DNA from: Sphingomonas sp. NBWT7
Lineage (GTDB): Bacteria; Pseudomonadota; Alphaproteobacteria; Sphingomonadales; Sphingomonadaceae
Reading direction: 5' to 3'
Length of the DNA stretch: 64,000 nt
Assembly (NCBI RefSeq): GCF_014217605.1
Contig: NZ_CP043639.1
Coordinates: 3,096,001-3,160,000, forward strand
Of the stretch, positions 37,566-47,379 are shown in pieces (position 1 is the first letter of the stretch; every line of letters starts with the position of its first letter). The position numbers and the translations under genes are program-made. Below the pieces are notes generated by a model, which was not told the DNA's origin, searched no databases, and saw only the letters and a list, made by a program, of their open reading frames with translations.

Positions 37566-38275
37566 TCGCGTGGTTACGGACGCTGCTGTACCGCTGCGTC
37601 TTCTACGCCGGCTCGGTGCCGATCGTCGTCGGCATCGCCTTCGTCGCGCCGTTCGGGCAGCGCGCGGTGATCCGTCACGCGCACCTCTGGTCAAAGCTCA
37701 ACCGCTGGTGCACCCGCGTCATCCTCGGCATCACGACGCGGATCGAAGGGGAAGTGCCGCCCGGCCAGTATCTGTTCGTCTCGAAGCACCAATCGATGTT
37801 CGAGACGACCGAGCTGCAGCTGATGCTCGGCGGCCCGGCAATGGTGCTGAAGCGCGAGCTGCGCCGCATTCCGATGTGGGGCTGGGCGACCGAGCTCTAC
37901 GGATCGATGTCGGTCGATCGCGACGCATCGGCCAAGGCGCTGCGGCGGCTGATGAGTGAGGGCGCGGCGCTGCGTGCGCAGGGCCGGTCGGTGGTCGTCT
38001 ATCCTGAAGGAACGCGCGTGCCGCCGGGCGAGACGCCGCCGCTGCGATCCGGCTTCGCCGGCCTGTACAAGGCGGTCGGCCTGCCGGTGGTGCCGATCGC
38101 GGTCGACAGTGGCTTGGTGCTGCCCAAGAAGGGCGTTGCACGGCGCGGCGTCGTCACCTTTCGCTTCGGCGCACCGATCCCCGCCGGGCTGCCGCGACGC
38201 GAGGCGGAGCAGCGCGTCTGGGCGGCGATCAACGCGCTCGAACCCGACCGGCCGGAGACGATGCCGCCCGCTTGA
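37562..38275 (+). CDS. plsC: 1-acyl-sn-glycerol-3-phosphate acyltransferase
   Basis: Makes phosphatidate by acylating lysophosphatidate at the inner membrane. 237 residues from ATG 37562. An N-terminal hydrophobic segment precedes the catalytic block KHQSMFETTE, where the usual H-x4-D appears as H-x4-E, a variant also seen in other proteobacterial PlsC proteins. Substrate motif YPEGTR and the later VPIAVDSG segment are present. Last gene of the ftsEX operon. Confidence 0.9.
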   Translation: MIAWLRTLLYRCVFYAGSVPIVVGIAFVAPFGQRAVIRHAHLWSKLNRWCTRVILGITTRIEGEVPPGQYLFVSKHQSMFETTELQLMLGGPAMVLKRELRRIPMWGWATELYGSMSVDRDASAKALRRLMSEGAALRAQGRSVVVYPEGTRVPPGETPPLRSGFAGLYKAVGLPVVPIAVDSGLVLPKKGVARRGVVTFRFGAPIPAGLPRREAEQRVWAAINALEPDRPETMPPA

Positions 38276-38281
38276 TGCTTG

Positions 38282-39187
38282 CTAATGCTTGCGGCCGAAG
38301 TCCGCCGCCGCGTCATCCTGCCCCTGGTCGACGATCGAGCGGCGGATCGTGCGCGTGCGGCTGAATAGATCGAACAGCGTGTCGCCGTCGTCCCAACGGA
38401 TCGCGCGCTGGAGGTGCGACAGATCCTCGCTGAACCGCTGCAGCATCTCGAGCACCGCGTCTTTGTTGGCGAGGAACACGTCGCGCCACATCGTCGGATC
38501 GGATGCGGCGATACGGGTGAAATCGCGAAAGCCGCCGGCGGAGAACTTGATCACCTCGGACTGCGTCACCTCGGCGAGATCGTTGGCGGTGCCAACGATC
38601 GTATAGGCGATGAGGTGTGGCAGGTGGCTCGTCACCGCCAGCACACGGTCGTGATGCTCGGGTGCCATCGTCTCGACCTGGCTGCCGAGCCGCCGCCAGA
38701 ATTTGGCGACGCGCTCGGTCGCGGCAGGATTGCCGCCGTCGAGCGGGGTGACGATGCACCAGCGGCCGTGGAACAGCGACGCGAACCCCGCTTCCGGGCC
38801 GCTTCGCTCGGTGCCGGCAACGGGATGCGCGGGAACGATCGTGCGGCCCGGCAGCGCGGCGGATAGCGCGCGCGCGACCTCCGCCTTGCAGCTGCCGACG
38901 TCGCTGATCACCGCGTCGCCCGGCAGATCGGCCGCCATGTCGGCCGCGACCGCGCCCATCGCGCCGACCGGCACGCACAGGATCACTAGTTCTGCGTCGG
39001 TCACCGCGGCGCCGACCGTGTCGGTGACGTCGTCGACGATGCCGAGCGCGTCGGCGCGCGCGCGCACCCCGGCGTCGGCGTCATGCCCCGTCAGGCGCAC
39101 CGTCGGCATGTGCTCGCGCACCGCGCGTGCGACCGAGGAGCCGATCAGGCCGAGCCCGACGATCGTGACGCGGGAAAAGGGGAGCAC
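38282..39187 (-). CDS. tyrC: prephenate/arogenate dehydrogenase family protein
   Basis: Oxidative decarboxylation of prephenate (or arogenate) on the way to tyrosine. 301 residues from GTG 39187, which follows GGAGG at five bases; longer readings were rejected. The NAD-binding GLGLIGSS is at 11-18, and substrate-binding segments include HPVAGTERSG and SHLPHLIAY. No chorismate mutase domain. It follows hisC by 106 bases on the same strand, a common alphaproteobacterial pairing. Preference for prephenate or arogenate is not readable. Confidence 0.9.
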   Translation of the reverse strand: MLPFSRVTIVGLGLIGSSVARAVREHMPTVRLTGHDADAGVRARADALGIVDDVTDTVGAAVTDAELVILCVPVGAMGAVAADMAADLPGDAVISDVGSCKAEVARALSAALPGRTIVPAHPVAGTERSGPEAGFASLFHGRWCIVTPLDGGNPAATERVAKFWRRLGSQVETMAPEHHDRVLAVTSHLPHLIAYTIVGTANDLAEVTQSEVIKFSAGGFRDFTRIAASDPTMWRDVFLANKDAVLEMLQRFSEDLSHLQRAIRWDDGDTLFDLFSRTRTIRRSIVDQGQDDAAADFGRKH

Positions 39188-39293
39188 ATCTACCTCCGTT
39201 CGCCCCGCGCCGGTCGACGGGCCGTTTCTGTCCGCCGCGCGTGTCGCGGACCGGCGGCGCTTCGGCAAGCCCGACGGCGCGTGCAGGCTGCGA

Positions 39294-40391
39294 TCAGGCG
39301 ACGCCGATCAGCGCCCGCAGCGCGGCGACGACGCCGCGCGTCTCGTCCTCGGTGCCGATCGTGATGCGCAGCCCGTGCGGCAGGCCCTGGCCCGGCAGCC
39401 AGCGGACGATATAGCCCGCGTCCATCAGCCCCTTGTACGCGGCCTCGGCGGTGAGTTCGCCCTCGAACAGGACGAGGACGAAATTGGCCTCGCTTGGCAC
39501 CGCGCGCAGCCCGGCGTTGCCCAGCTTGCCGATCTCGTCCGCGAACCACGTGCGCCAGCGCGCATTGTGCGCGGCGGTGTGCGCGACGAAATCGGTATCG
39601 CCGAGCGCGGCGACCGCGGCGGCGGTGCCGGCAATGGTGATCGAGAAGGGCAGGCGGATACGGTGCATCGCCTCGATGATCGGCGCCGCGCCATAGCCCC
39701 AGCCGATCCTCTCCGCGGCGAGCCCGTACATCTTGGAGAAGGTGCGCGTGACGAGGACGTTGGGCGCGCTTTGCGCAAGCGCCATGCCGCCGTCGTCGTC
39801 GCTGCCCTCGATATATTCGGCATAGGCGTGGTCGAGGACGAGCAGGATGTCGTCGCGCAGGCCGGCGTGCAGCCGCGCGATCTCGGCACGCGGCACGTAG
39901 GTTCCGGTCGGATTGTTCGGATTGGCGACGAAGATCACCCGCGTCCGCTCGGTCACCGCGGCGAGGATCGCGTCGACGTCGGTCGCGTAATCCTTGTCGG
40001 GCGCGATGACGGGGGTGGCGCCGACGCGGCGCGCGGCGATCGGATAGACCGCGAAGCCGTAGTTGACGTAGATCACCTCGTCGCCCGGCCCGGCGAACGC
40101 GCCGGCCGCGAGGTGCAGCACCTCGTCCGATCCGTTGCCGTAGATGATCCGCGCCGGATCGAGCCCGTGTTTGGCGGCGAGCGCGTCGCGCAGCTCGGTC
40201 GCGCTCGCGTCGGGATAGCGTTCGAGGTTGGTCGCGGCGGTGGCAAAGGCTTCGCGCGCCTTGGGGCTGGTGCCGAGCGGGTTCTCGTTCGACGACAGCT
40301 TGGCGACCTTGCGTCCGTCGTCGGTCGTCGAGCGGCCGGGTACGTACGGGGCGATCGCCATGATCCACGGCTTGGGAGTAGGGCCAGTCAT
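39294..40391 (-). CDS. hisC: histidinol-phosphate / aromatic aminotransferase
   Basis: PLP-dependent class II aminotransferase of 365 residues from ATG 40391. Motifs are [43 protein letters not shown], a DHAYAEY segment, and the PLP Lys in [18 protein letters not shown]. In alphaproteobacteria HisC next to tyrC often also acts on aromatic 2-oxoacids, and the neighbour here supports a double role. Divergent from metX. Confidence 0.9.
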   Translation of the reverse strand: MTGPTPKPWIMAIAPYVPGRSTTDDGRKVAKLSSNENPLGTSPKAREAFATAATNLERYPDASATELRDALAAKHGLDPARIIYGNGSDEVLHLAAGAFAGPGDEVIYVNYGFAVYPIAARRVGATPVIAPDKDYATDVDAILAAVTERTRVIFVANPNNPTGTYVPRAEIARLHAGLRDDILLVLDHAYAEYIEGSDDDGGMALAQSAPNVLVTRTFSKMYGLAAERIGWGYGAAPIIEAMHRIRLPFSITIAGTAAAVAALGDTDFVAHTAAHNARWRTWFADEIGKLGNAGLRAVPSEANFVLVLFEGELTAEAAYKGLMDAGYIVRWLPGQGLPHGLRITIGTEDETRGVVAALRALIGVA

Positions 40392-40487
40392 GGCGCGGGC
40401 GTGTAGCGGCGGGGGCGGAGGGGGGCAACGCTTGGCGCCCGCGACAGGTCGCTTCCCCCGCCACCTGCACTTTGCTAGCGGCGCGCG

Positions 40488-41606
40488 ATGCTCGGCGACG
40501 ACCAGCGCTTCGGCCTCCAGCGCCACGTGATCCTGCCCGGCCCGCTGCCGCTCGACGGCGGGGGGCAGCTCGCGCCGGTCGAGATCGCGTACGAGACCTA
40601 CGGCACGCTCGCGCCCGATGCCGGCAACGCGGTGCTGATCTGCCACGCGCTGACGATGGACCAGCATGTCGCAGGCGCCAATCCGCGCACCGGCAAGCCC
40701 GGCTGGTGGACGCAGATGGTTGGGCCGGGGCGCCCCGTCGATACCGACCGCTTCTTCGTCATCTGCGCCAACGTGCTCGGCAGCTGCATGGGATCGTCGG
40801 GCCCGGCGACGATCAATCCCGCGACGGGCGCGCCGTTCGCGATGGCTTTTCCCGTCATCACGATCCGCGACATGGTGCGCGCGCAGGCGCTGCTGCTCGA
40901 TCACCTCGGCATCGCGCGGCTGAAGGCGGTGATCGGCGGATCGATGGGCGGCATGCAGGCGCTAAGCTGGCCCGCGACCTTCCCCGATCGCGTCGAAGCG
41001 GTGGTGGTGATCGCCTCCGCGCCGCGTCACTCCGCGCAGAACATCGCGTTTCACGAGGTCGGCCGCCAAGCGGTGATGGCCGATCCCAACTGGCGCGGCG
41101 GCGACTATTACGGGCGCGAGGGGCCGGCGGCTGGCCTAGCCGTCGCGCGAATGGCGGCGCACATCACCTATCTGTCCGAGGCCGGGCTGACCGAGAAGTT
41201 CGGCCGCCGGCTGCAAGCACGCGACGCCAAGAGCTTCGGCTTCGACGCCGACTTCCAGGTCGAAAGTTACCTGCGGTACCAGGGGATCGCGTTCGTCGAT
41301 CGCTTCGACGCGAACAGCTACCTCTATATCACGCGCGCGATGGATTACTTCGATCTGGCGGAGGAGCATGGCGGGCTGCTTGCCAACGCCTTCCGCCACA
41401 CCCGGGCGCGCTTCGCGCTAATCAGTTTCGATACCGACTGGCTGTATCCGACGCGCGAATCGCGCAGCATCGTCCAGGCGCTCAACGCCGCGGGCGCGCC
41501 CGTCAGCTTCGTCGAACTGTCGAGCCCGTACGGCCACGACGCGTTCCTGCTCGATTCGCTCGAGATGAACCGGGTGGTCGCGGGTTTCCTGGGGGCGGGG
41601 CAGTGA
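40488..41606 (+). CDS. metX: homoserine O-acyltransferase
   Basis: Activates homoserine with acetyl- or succinyl-CoA for methionine synthesis. 372 residues. Alpha/beta hydrolase with nucleophile Ser152 in GGSMGGMQ, preceded by [17 protein letters not shown] and followed by [18 protein letters not shown]; the catalytic Asp and His lie in [12 protein letters not shown] and PYGHDAFL. It precedes metW, separated by a GNAT gene in overlapping register. MetX-fold enzymes can prefer either acyl donor, so acetyl use is only likely. Confidence 0.93.
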   Translation: MLGDDQRFGLQRHVILPGPLPLDGGGQLAPVEIAYETYGTLAPDAGNAVLICHALTMDQHVAGANPRTGKPGWWTQMVGPGRPVDTDRFFVICANVLGSCMGSSGPATINPATGAPFAMAFPVITIRDMVRAQALLLDHLGIARLKAVIGGSMGGMQALSWPATFPDRVEAVVVIASAPRHSAQNIAFHEVGRQAVMADPNWRGGDYYGREGPAAGLAVARMAAHITYLSEAGLTEKFGRRLQARDAKSFGFDADFQVESYLRYQGIAFVDRFDANSYLYITRAMDYFDLAEEHGGLLANAFRHTRARFALISFDTDWLYPTRESRSIVQALNAAGAPVSFVELSSPYGHDAFLLDSLEMNRVVAGFLGAGQ

Positions 41607-42052
41607 CGCACGCCGACACTATTGCGCTAAGCGACGATCGCGTGCGGATCGACGTCGCGCGCGTGCACGGATGGCTCGCCTCAAGCTACTGGTCGCCCGG
41701 GATCGAACGCGGCGTGGTCGAGCGGGCGATCGCCGGGTCGCACTGCCTCGGCGCCTACCACCATGATCGCGGGCAGATCAGCTTCGCGCGGATGATCACC
41801 GATCACGCGACCTTCGCCTGGCTCGCCGACGTGTGGGTGGACGCGGCGGTGCGCGGGCAGGGGCTCGGCCGGCGCATGGTGCGCTGGTTCCTCGACCATC
41901 CGGACTTCGCCGGCATCCGGCGGATCGGGCTGACCACCGCGGACGCACACGGCGTCTATGCCGCGCTCGGCTTCACCCCGCTGCTGCGGCCCGAACGCTA
42001 TATGGAACGGCTCGACCCCGCGTTCCTCGCCATGCTGAAGGCGGCGCCATGA
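41603..42052 (+). CDS. GNAT family N-acetyltransferase
   Basis: 149 residues from GTG 41603, overlapping the metX stop (GTGA), and ending in an ATGA overlap with metW. The acetyl-CoA site [24 protein letters not shown] is a good R/Q-x2-G-x-G/A match, with [16 protein letters not shown] before it. Substrate unknown. Its exact placement between metX and metW suggests co-expression with methionine synthesis, but no chemical link is known. Confidence 0.88.
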   Translation: MTHADTIALSDDRVRIDVARVHGWLASSYWSPGIERGVVERAIAGSHCLGAYHHDRGQISFARMITDHATFAWLADVWVDAAVRGQGLGRRMVRWFLDHPDFAGIRRIGLTTADAHGVYAALGFTPLLRPERYMERLDPAFLAMLKAAP

Positions 42053-42648
42053 GCCTGCGCGCGGATCTTGCGATCATCGCCGACCATGTCGCGCCGGGTG
42101 CGCGCGTGCTCGACATCGGCTGCGGCGACGGCGCGCTGATGGCGGCACTGCGTGATGCCAGCGGCGTCGACGCGCGCGGGCTGGAGATCGATCCGCGCAA
42201 CGTCGCCGCCGCGGTCGGGCGCGGGCTCAGCGTGATCCAGGGCGACGCCGACGTCGATCTCGCCGGATACCCCGACGCGAGCTTCGATTACGCGATCCTC
42301 AGCCAGACGCTGCAGACCTGCCGCGCGCCCGATGCGGTGCTCGGCGAGCTTCTGCGGATCGGGCGGCGCGCCTTCGTCAGCTTCCCCAATTTCGCGCATT
42401 GGCGCGTACGCCTGTCGCTGCTCTGGGGCGGGCGTATGCCGGTGACGCGGCTGTTGCCCGAGCGCTGGTACGATACGCCCAACATCCATCACCTGACGAT
42501 CGATGACTTTCGCGCGCACCTGAAGGATCGCGGGATCGCGGTGGAGGGCACGTGGTTCCTGTCGGGTGGTACGAAAACCACATCGGCGGCGGCAAACTTC
42601 CGCGCCGAGCACGCGATCTTCCTGCTGCGAGGAACCGATCTAGGTTAA
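42049..42648 (+). CDS. metW: methionine biosynthesis protein MetW
   Basis: 199 residues from ATG 42049. SAM-methyltransferase-like fold with VLDIGCGDGALMAAL, then QGDADVDLAGYPDASFDYAILSQTLQ and SFPNFAHWRVRL, which is the MetW pattern. MetW partners MetX in many proteobacteria and may be required for its activity. It overlaps the GNAT stop by four bases. Last gene of the metX-GNAT-metW unit. Confidence 0.93.
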   Translation: MSLRADLAIIADHVAPGARVLDIGCGDGALMAALRDASGVDARGLEIDPRNVAAAVGRGLSVIQGDADVDLAGYPDASFDYAILSQTLQTCRAPDAVLGELLRIGRRAFVSFPNFAHWRVRLSLLWGGRMPVTRLLPERWYDTPNIHHLTIDDFRAHLKDRGIAVEGTWFLSGGTKTTSAAANFRAEHAIFLLRGTDLG

Positions 42649-42669
42649 TCGTGTTAGCTTGCGGACATC

Positions 42670-43062
42670 ATGGCGAAAACAGCACTCATTATCGAAGACG
42701 AGATCTTCGTCGCACTCGATCTGGAGCGGATCCTGGTCGACGCCGGCTATAGCGTCGCCGCCATCGCGGCGGATAGCGAGCAGGCGCTGGCCGCGGCGCC
42801 GGGATGTGAGATCGCCTTCGTCGACATCAACCTGCGCGATGGCGCGACCGGGCCCGAGATCGCGCAGCGGATCGCGCGTGAACATGGCGTCAAGGTGGTG
42901 TTCGTTACCGCCAATCCGGCGCAGATCGGCATGCCGTCCGAAGCGCTCGGCTACGTTCGCAAGCCGTTCAGCGACAAGGCGATCCTTGCTGCCGCGGCGC
43001 TCGCGAGCGGCGCGGACGAGGCCGCCAACGACGACGTGATCAGGCTGGGCGCGCTCGGCTGA
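42670..43062 (+). CDS. single-domain response regulator
   Basis: 130 residues. A receiver domain only: acidic pocket EDE at 9-11, phospho-acceptor Asp52 (FVDINL), Thr80 and Lys98 (VRKPFS). There is no output domain, so it acts by protein contact, like the stand-alone regulators that pair with HWE/HisKA_2 kinases in alphaproteobacteria. Its 3' end overlaps, antisense, the last 23 bases of such a kinase gene at 43040-44560, which suggests partnership. Confidence 0.9.
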   Translation: MAKTALIIEDEIFVALDLERILVDAGYSVAAIAADSEQALAAAPGCEIAFVDINLRDGATGPEIAQRIAREHGVKVVFVTANPAQIGMPSEALGYVRKPFSDKAILAAAALASGADEAANDDVIRLGALG

Positions 43063-44560
43063 GCGACGCGATCGGCATTTCGATTATCAGGTGCAGACCC
43101 TCTGGGCGCCAGTCGCGCGTCACGCTGCCGCCCATTTGCCGTACCGCGCTCAATTCGATCAACTGACTGCCGAACCCGCCGAGCGCATCGTCGCCCGTCA
43201 CCGCCGGGCCACCCTGCTCGTGCCACGTGATCCGCACGTTATCGCCATCGCGCGCGATATCGATCGTCACCCGTCCGTCCGCATTCGATAGCGCGCCATA
43301 TTTGCTCGCGTTGGTGGCAAGCTCGTGAAACAGCAGCGCAAGCGGCGTCGCGGCGCGATCGTCGATGTCGAGATCGACGCCTGAAATCGTCAGGCGCTCA
43401 CCCGGATGCGCCTCATAGGGGGCGAACAACTGTTCCAGCAGGCCGCGCAGGCTGTCCTGCTGAGCTGATGGCCGCGAGTTGGGGCTGTGCGGGCGGACGA
43501 AATCGTGTGCCCGACCAAGCGCGGCGAGCCGCTGGCGCAGGTCACCCGCGAGCGATGCAATCTCCGGATGGGTGCGCGCGGCAAGCTGGATCAGACCGCC
43601 CATCACGGCAAAAATGTTCTTGATCCGGTGCGACAGCTCCTGGCTGATGATCTCGCGCTCTTCGAGCGTCAGCTTCTGCTCGTGAATGTCGGTGCAGGTA
43701 CCGAACCAGCGCTGGATCGTGCCCGCATCGTCGCGGATCGGCAGCGCGCGGCCGAGCACCCAGCGATAGGTGCCGTCGAAATGCCGCAGCCGATATTCGA
43801 TCTGATACGGCTCGCCGGTTGCGAGGCAGTCGCGCCACACCTGCCACGCGCGCTCGCGATCCTCGGGATGGAACATGTCGTTCCACCCCTTGCCGTCGGT
43901 CGTCCCCGCCGGGGCGCCGGTGAAATCGTACCAGCGCGCATTGTAATAATCGTGATAGCCGTCGGGCAGCGTCGACCACACCATCTGCGGCATCGTGTCG
44001 GCGAGCGTGCGGAAGCGCAGCTCGCTGTCGACCAGCGCCGCCTGCGTCTGTTCCACGCGCGCATTCTGCTCGCGTCGTTCGCGCGCGACGCGGCGCGCAT
44101 CGAGCCGCGCCATCGCGGCGGCGGCGAGGATTTCCATCCCGCGCGTCTGGAACGGCGTCAGCCCGTCGCGCGGCTGATCGTCGATGACGCAGATCGCGCC
44201 GAGCGGCACACCCTCGCGCGTGACGAGCGGCGCACCGGCGTAGAAGCGGATGTACGGCGCCCCCGTGACGAGCGGGTTGTCGGCGAAACGCGCGTCACGC
44301 GTCGCGTCGGGCACCTCCATCACGTGAAGCCCGTGCATCGCGTGCGCGCAGAATGATTGCGAGCGCGGCGTCTGCGCGAGATCAGTACCGACGCGCGATA
44401 GGAACGTCTGGAACTTCTCTTCGACCAAGCTGACGAGCGCGATCCGCGCGCCGCACAATTCTGCGGCGAACGCGGCGAGATCGTCGAGCACCCCTTCGTC
44501 ACGTGCGCCCGCAAGATCGTGCAACGCCATCACGCGCGCGCGATCAACCTCGTCGAGCAA
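43040..44560 (-). CDS. HWE-family sensor histidine kinase (GAF-PAS-HWE)
   Basis: 506 residues, no membrane span, so cytoplasmic. GAF domain about 22-155, PAS about 180-295 (GYHDYYNARWYDFTG ... RHFDGTYRWVLGRA), then phospho-acceptor His311 in ELSHRIKNIFAVMGGL. The ATPase domain has FHELATNASKYGALS (411-425) and a W-x-E motif at 446-448 (TWHEQ) that defines HWE kinases. The PAS type is of the sort that may bind flavin or other ligands, but the LOV cysteine motif NCRFL is absent. Convergent with the response regulator, with a 23-base tail overlap. Confidence 0.9.
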   Translation of the reverse strand: MLDEVDRARVMALHDLAGARDEGVLDDLAAFAAELCGARIALVSLVEEKFQTFLSRVGTDLAQTPRSQSFCAHAMHGLHVMEVPDATRDARFADNPLVTGAPYIRFYAGAPLVTREGVPLGAICVIDDQPRDGLTPFQTRGMEILAAAAMARLDARRVARERREQNARVEQTQAALVDSELRFRTLADTMPQMVWSTLPDGYHDYYNARWYDFTGAPAGTTDGKGWNDMFHPEDRERAWQVWRDCLATGEPYQIEYRLRHFDGTYRWVLGRALPIRDDAGTIQRWFGTCTDIHEQKLTLEEREIISQELSHRIKNIFAVMGGLIQLAARTHPEIASLAGDLRQRLAALGRAHDFVRPHSPNSRPSAQQDSLRGLLEQLFAPYEAHPGERLTISGVDLDIDDRAATPLALLFHELATNASKYGALSNADGRVTIDIARDGDNVRITWHEQGGPAVTGDDALGGFGSQLIELSAVRQMGGSVTRDWRPEGLHLIIEMPIASLSRARPA

Positions 44561-44613
44561 AGGCAGGTCGTGGGACGTAACGGCTCCTGAAACAATCGGG
44601 GCGGGAGGATGCG

Positions 44614-45171
<558 letters not shown>

Positions 45172-45198
45172 GGTTCGTTCGTGTCCTAACCTTGAAAG

Positions 45199-47052
45199 CT
45201 AGAGGCCCAGCGCGACGGCGAGCCAATAGGTGATTCCGGCCATGATGTAGGCGGCGGCGAACAGATAGCCAACCATGAACAGCGGCCACTTCCAGCCGTT
45301 GGTCTCGCGTCGCGTCACCGCGATCGTCGAGATGCACTGCGGCGCGAAGACGAACCACATCAGGAAGGCAAGCGCGGTCGGCAGCGACCAGCGGTGGCGC
45401 AGATTGTCGACGATCGTGCGCTCGCCCGCCGCATCGTCGGGATTGTCGACCGCGTAGACGGTGCCGATCGCCGCCACCGCCACCTCGCGCGCGGCCATCG
45501 CTGGGATCAGCGCCAGCGCGATGTCGCGGTTGAAGCCGATCGGTGCGACCACCGTTTCGATCCCGCCCGCGATACGCCCGGCGATCGAATAATCGACCTG
45601 GCTCTGCCCCTTGGGCGCCTGCGGAAAGCTCAGCAGCGCCCACAGGATCACGGTGGTGAGCGCGATGATCGTGCCCGCGCGTTTCAGGAAGATCCACGCG
45701 CGCGTCCACAGCCCGATCGCGATGTCGCCCAGCCGCGGCATCTGGTACTTGGGCATCTCCATCATGAAGCCCGAGGAATCGCCGCGCGTCACCGTCCGCC
45801 GCAGCACCAGCGCCGCGACGAACGCGCCGACAATGCCGGCGAGGTAGAGCCCAAGCAGGACGAGGCCCTGCAGCCCGACGCCGGGGAGCACGCGCGCATT
45901 GGGAATGAACGCGCCGATGATGATCGTGTAGACGGGCAGCCGCGCCGAGCAGGTCATCAGCGGGGCGATCAGGATCGTCGTCAGCCGGTCCTTCTCGTCG
46001 CTGATCGTGCGCGTCGCCATGATCCCGGGCACCGCGCAGGCGAAACTCGACAATAGCGGAATGAACGCGCGCCCGGACAGGCCGACGCCCGCCATCAGCC
46101 GGTCCATCAGGAACGCCGCGCGTACCATATAGCCCGACGCCTCGAGCACGAGGATGAAGGTGAACAGGATCAGGATCTGCGGCAGGAAGACGACCACCGC
46201 GCCGACGCCGGCGATGATCCCGTCGGTGAGCATCGAGCGCAGCAGCGAATCGGGCAGCGCACCGCGGACCGCGTCGTCGAGCGCCGCGAAGCCGCCCTCG
46301 ATCCAGCCGATCGGCGCTTCGGACCAGGTGAACACCGCCTGGAACATGACGAACATCAGCGCGACGAGCACCACCGGGCCGACGAACGGATGCAGCGCGA
46401 CCTTGTCGAGCACGTGGTTCCAGCGCCGCATCGGCGTCTCGGACATCGTGGCAGCGGCAGAGATCGCGCGCGCGCGGCGCTGGAGTACCGCAATCGGCTG
46501 TTCCGCCGCCTCGCTGCCCCGCGCGACGCGGGCGTGGCTCTCCACCGCCTCGGTCAGCGCGGCGCGCAGCGTGTCGAGTCCGCGGCGCCGCACCGCGACG
46601 GTCGGCACGACGGGCACGCCGAGCTCGCGCGACAGCGCCTCGGGCGACAGGATCAGCCCGTCGCGCTCGGCAAGATCGACCATGTTGAGCGCGACGACGA
46701 CGGGCAGGTCGAGCGCTATCAGCTGCAGCGCGAAGCGCAGGTGCAGATCGAGGTTGGCGGCATCGACGACGATCACCAGCGCGTCGGGCCGCCGCTCGCC
46801 TGCCTGTCGGCCGAACAGCACGTCGCGCGTCACCTGCTCGTCGGGGGAGGAGGGATCGAGGCTGTAAGTGCCGGGCAGGTCGACGAGCTCGATCGGGCGT
46901 CCGTCGTCGAGCGCGAGCCGCCCCGAATGTCGCTCCACCGTAACGCCGGGATAATTGCCGACCTTCTGCCGCGCGCCGGTCAGCGCGTTGAACAGCGCCG
47001 ACTTGCCGGCATTGGGATTGCCGACCAGCGCCACGAGCGGAAGCGCACTCAT
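45199..47052 (-). CDS. feoB: ferrous iron transporter FeoB
   Basis: Membrane Fe(II) permease with a G-protein domain. 617 residues, shorter than E. coli FeoB (773). G1 is GNPNAGKS (11-18), G3 DLPG (58-61), G4 NMVD near 126. The membrane part includes two gate repeats and the conserved SFACAVPGIMATRTI. It lies one base after feoA's stop region on the same strand, forming feoA-feoB. A Fur-box-like site upstream of feoA predicts iron-dependent repression. Confidence 0.96.
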   Translation of the reverse strand: MSALPLVALVGNPNAGKSALFNALTGARQKVGNYPGVTVERHSGRLALDDGRPIELVDLPGTYSLDPSSPDEQVTRDVLFGRQAGERRPDALVIVVDAANLDLHLRFALQLIALDLPVVVALNMVDLAERDGLILSPEALSRELGVPVVPTVAVRRRGLDTLRAALTEAVESHARVARGSEAAEQPIAVLQRRARAISAAATMSETPMRRWNHVLDKVALHPFVGPVVLVALMFVMFQAVFTWSEAPIGWIEGGFAALDDAVRGALPDSLLRSMLTDGIIAGVGAVVVFLPQILILFTFILVLEASGYMVRAAFLMDRLMAGVGLSGRAFIPLLSSFACAVPGIMATRTISDEKDRLTTILIAPLMTCSARLPVYTIIIGAFIPNARVLPGVGLQGLVLLGLYLAGIVGAFVAALVLRRTVTRGDSSGFMMEMPKYQMPRLGDIAIGLWTRAWIFLKRAGTIIALTTVILWALLSFPQAPKGQSQVDYSIAGRIAGGIETVVAPIGFNRDIALALIPAMAAREVAVAAIGTVYAVDNPDDAAGERTIVDNLRHRWSLPTALAFLMWFVFAPQCISTIAVTRRETNGWKWPLFMVGYLFAAAYIMAGITYWLAVALGL

Positions 47053-47053
47053 G

Positions 47054-47308
47054 TCAGTCGGTCGTCACCGTGATCGCGGCGGCAACGTTGCGCCGCAGCG
47101 CCACCGTCATCCGGCCGATACGACACGCGACGGGCCCGCGGAACAGCGTCGCGCGATGCAGGATCTCGACGCGGACGCCCTCGTCAAATCCGAATTCACG
47201 CAGTCGCCGTGCCTCGGGCGCCGCCATCCGCTCCCACGCGATTGCCGTCACCGTCGCGGAACGGCCGAGCGGCAGGGCTTCGAGCGCCAGGGGGGCAGGG
47301 GCCAACAC
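47054..47308 (-). CDS. feoA: FeoA-like SH3-domain protein
   Basis: 84 residues from GTG 47308; TTG 47305 is an alternative. The small beta-barrel pattern has LPLGRSATVTAIAW, EARRLREFGFDEGVRVEILHRA and VACRIGRMTVALRRNVAAAITV. FeoA binds FeoB and supports Fe(II) transport. Longer upstream readings would run into the Fur-box region and COQ9 gene and are rejected. feoB starts one base after it. Confidence 0.92.
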   Translation of the reverse strand: MLAPAPLALEALPLGRSATVTAIAWERMAAPEARRLREFGFDEGVRVEILHRATLFRGPVACRIGRMTVALRRNVAAAITVTTD

Positions 47309-47328
47309 GCACCCTACATACCAATGCT

Positions 47329-47347
47329 GCGAACGATTATCAATTGC
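47329..47347 (-). promoter_or_regulatory. Fur-box-like operator of feoAB
   Basis: On the minus strand the site reads GCAATTGATAATCGTTCGC. It matches 13 of 19 positions of the classical GATAATGATAATCATTATC Fur box, including the central TGATAATC block. It is 20 bases upstream of the feoA start, where a repressor would block transcription or initiation. Fur binding is inferred from this match and the gene content. Confidence 0.65.
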
Positions 47348-47379
47348 CGTCGGTAACGCTGCGTCGCCGGTCGGCGCGA

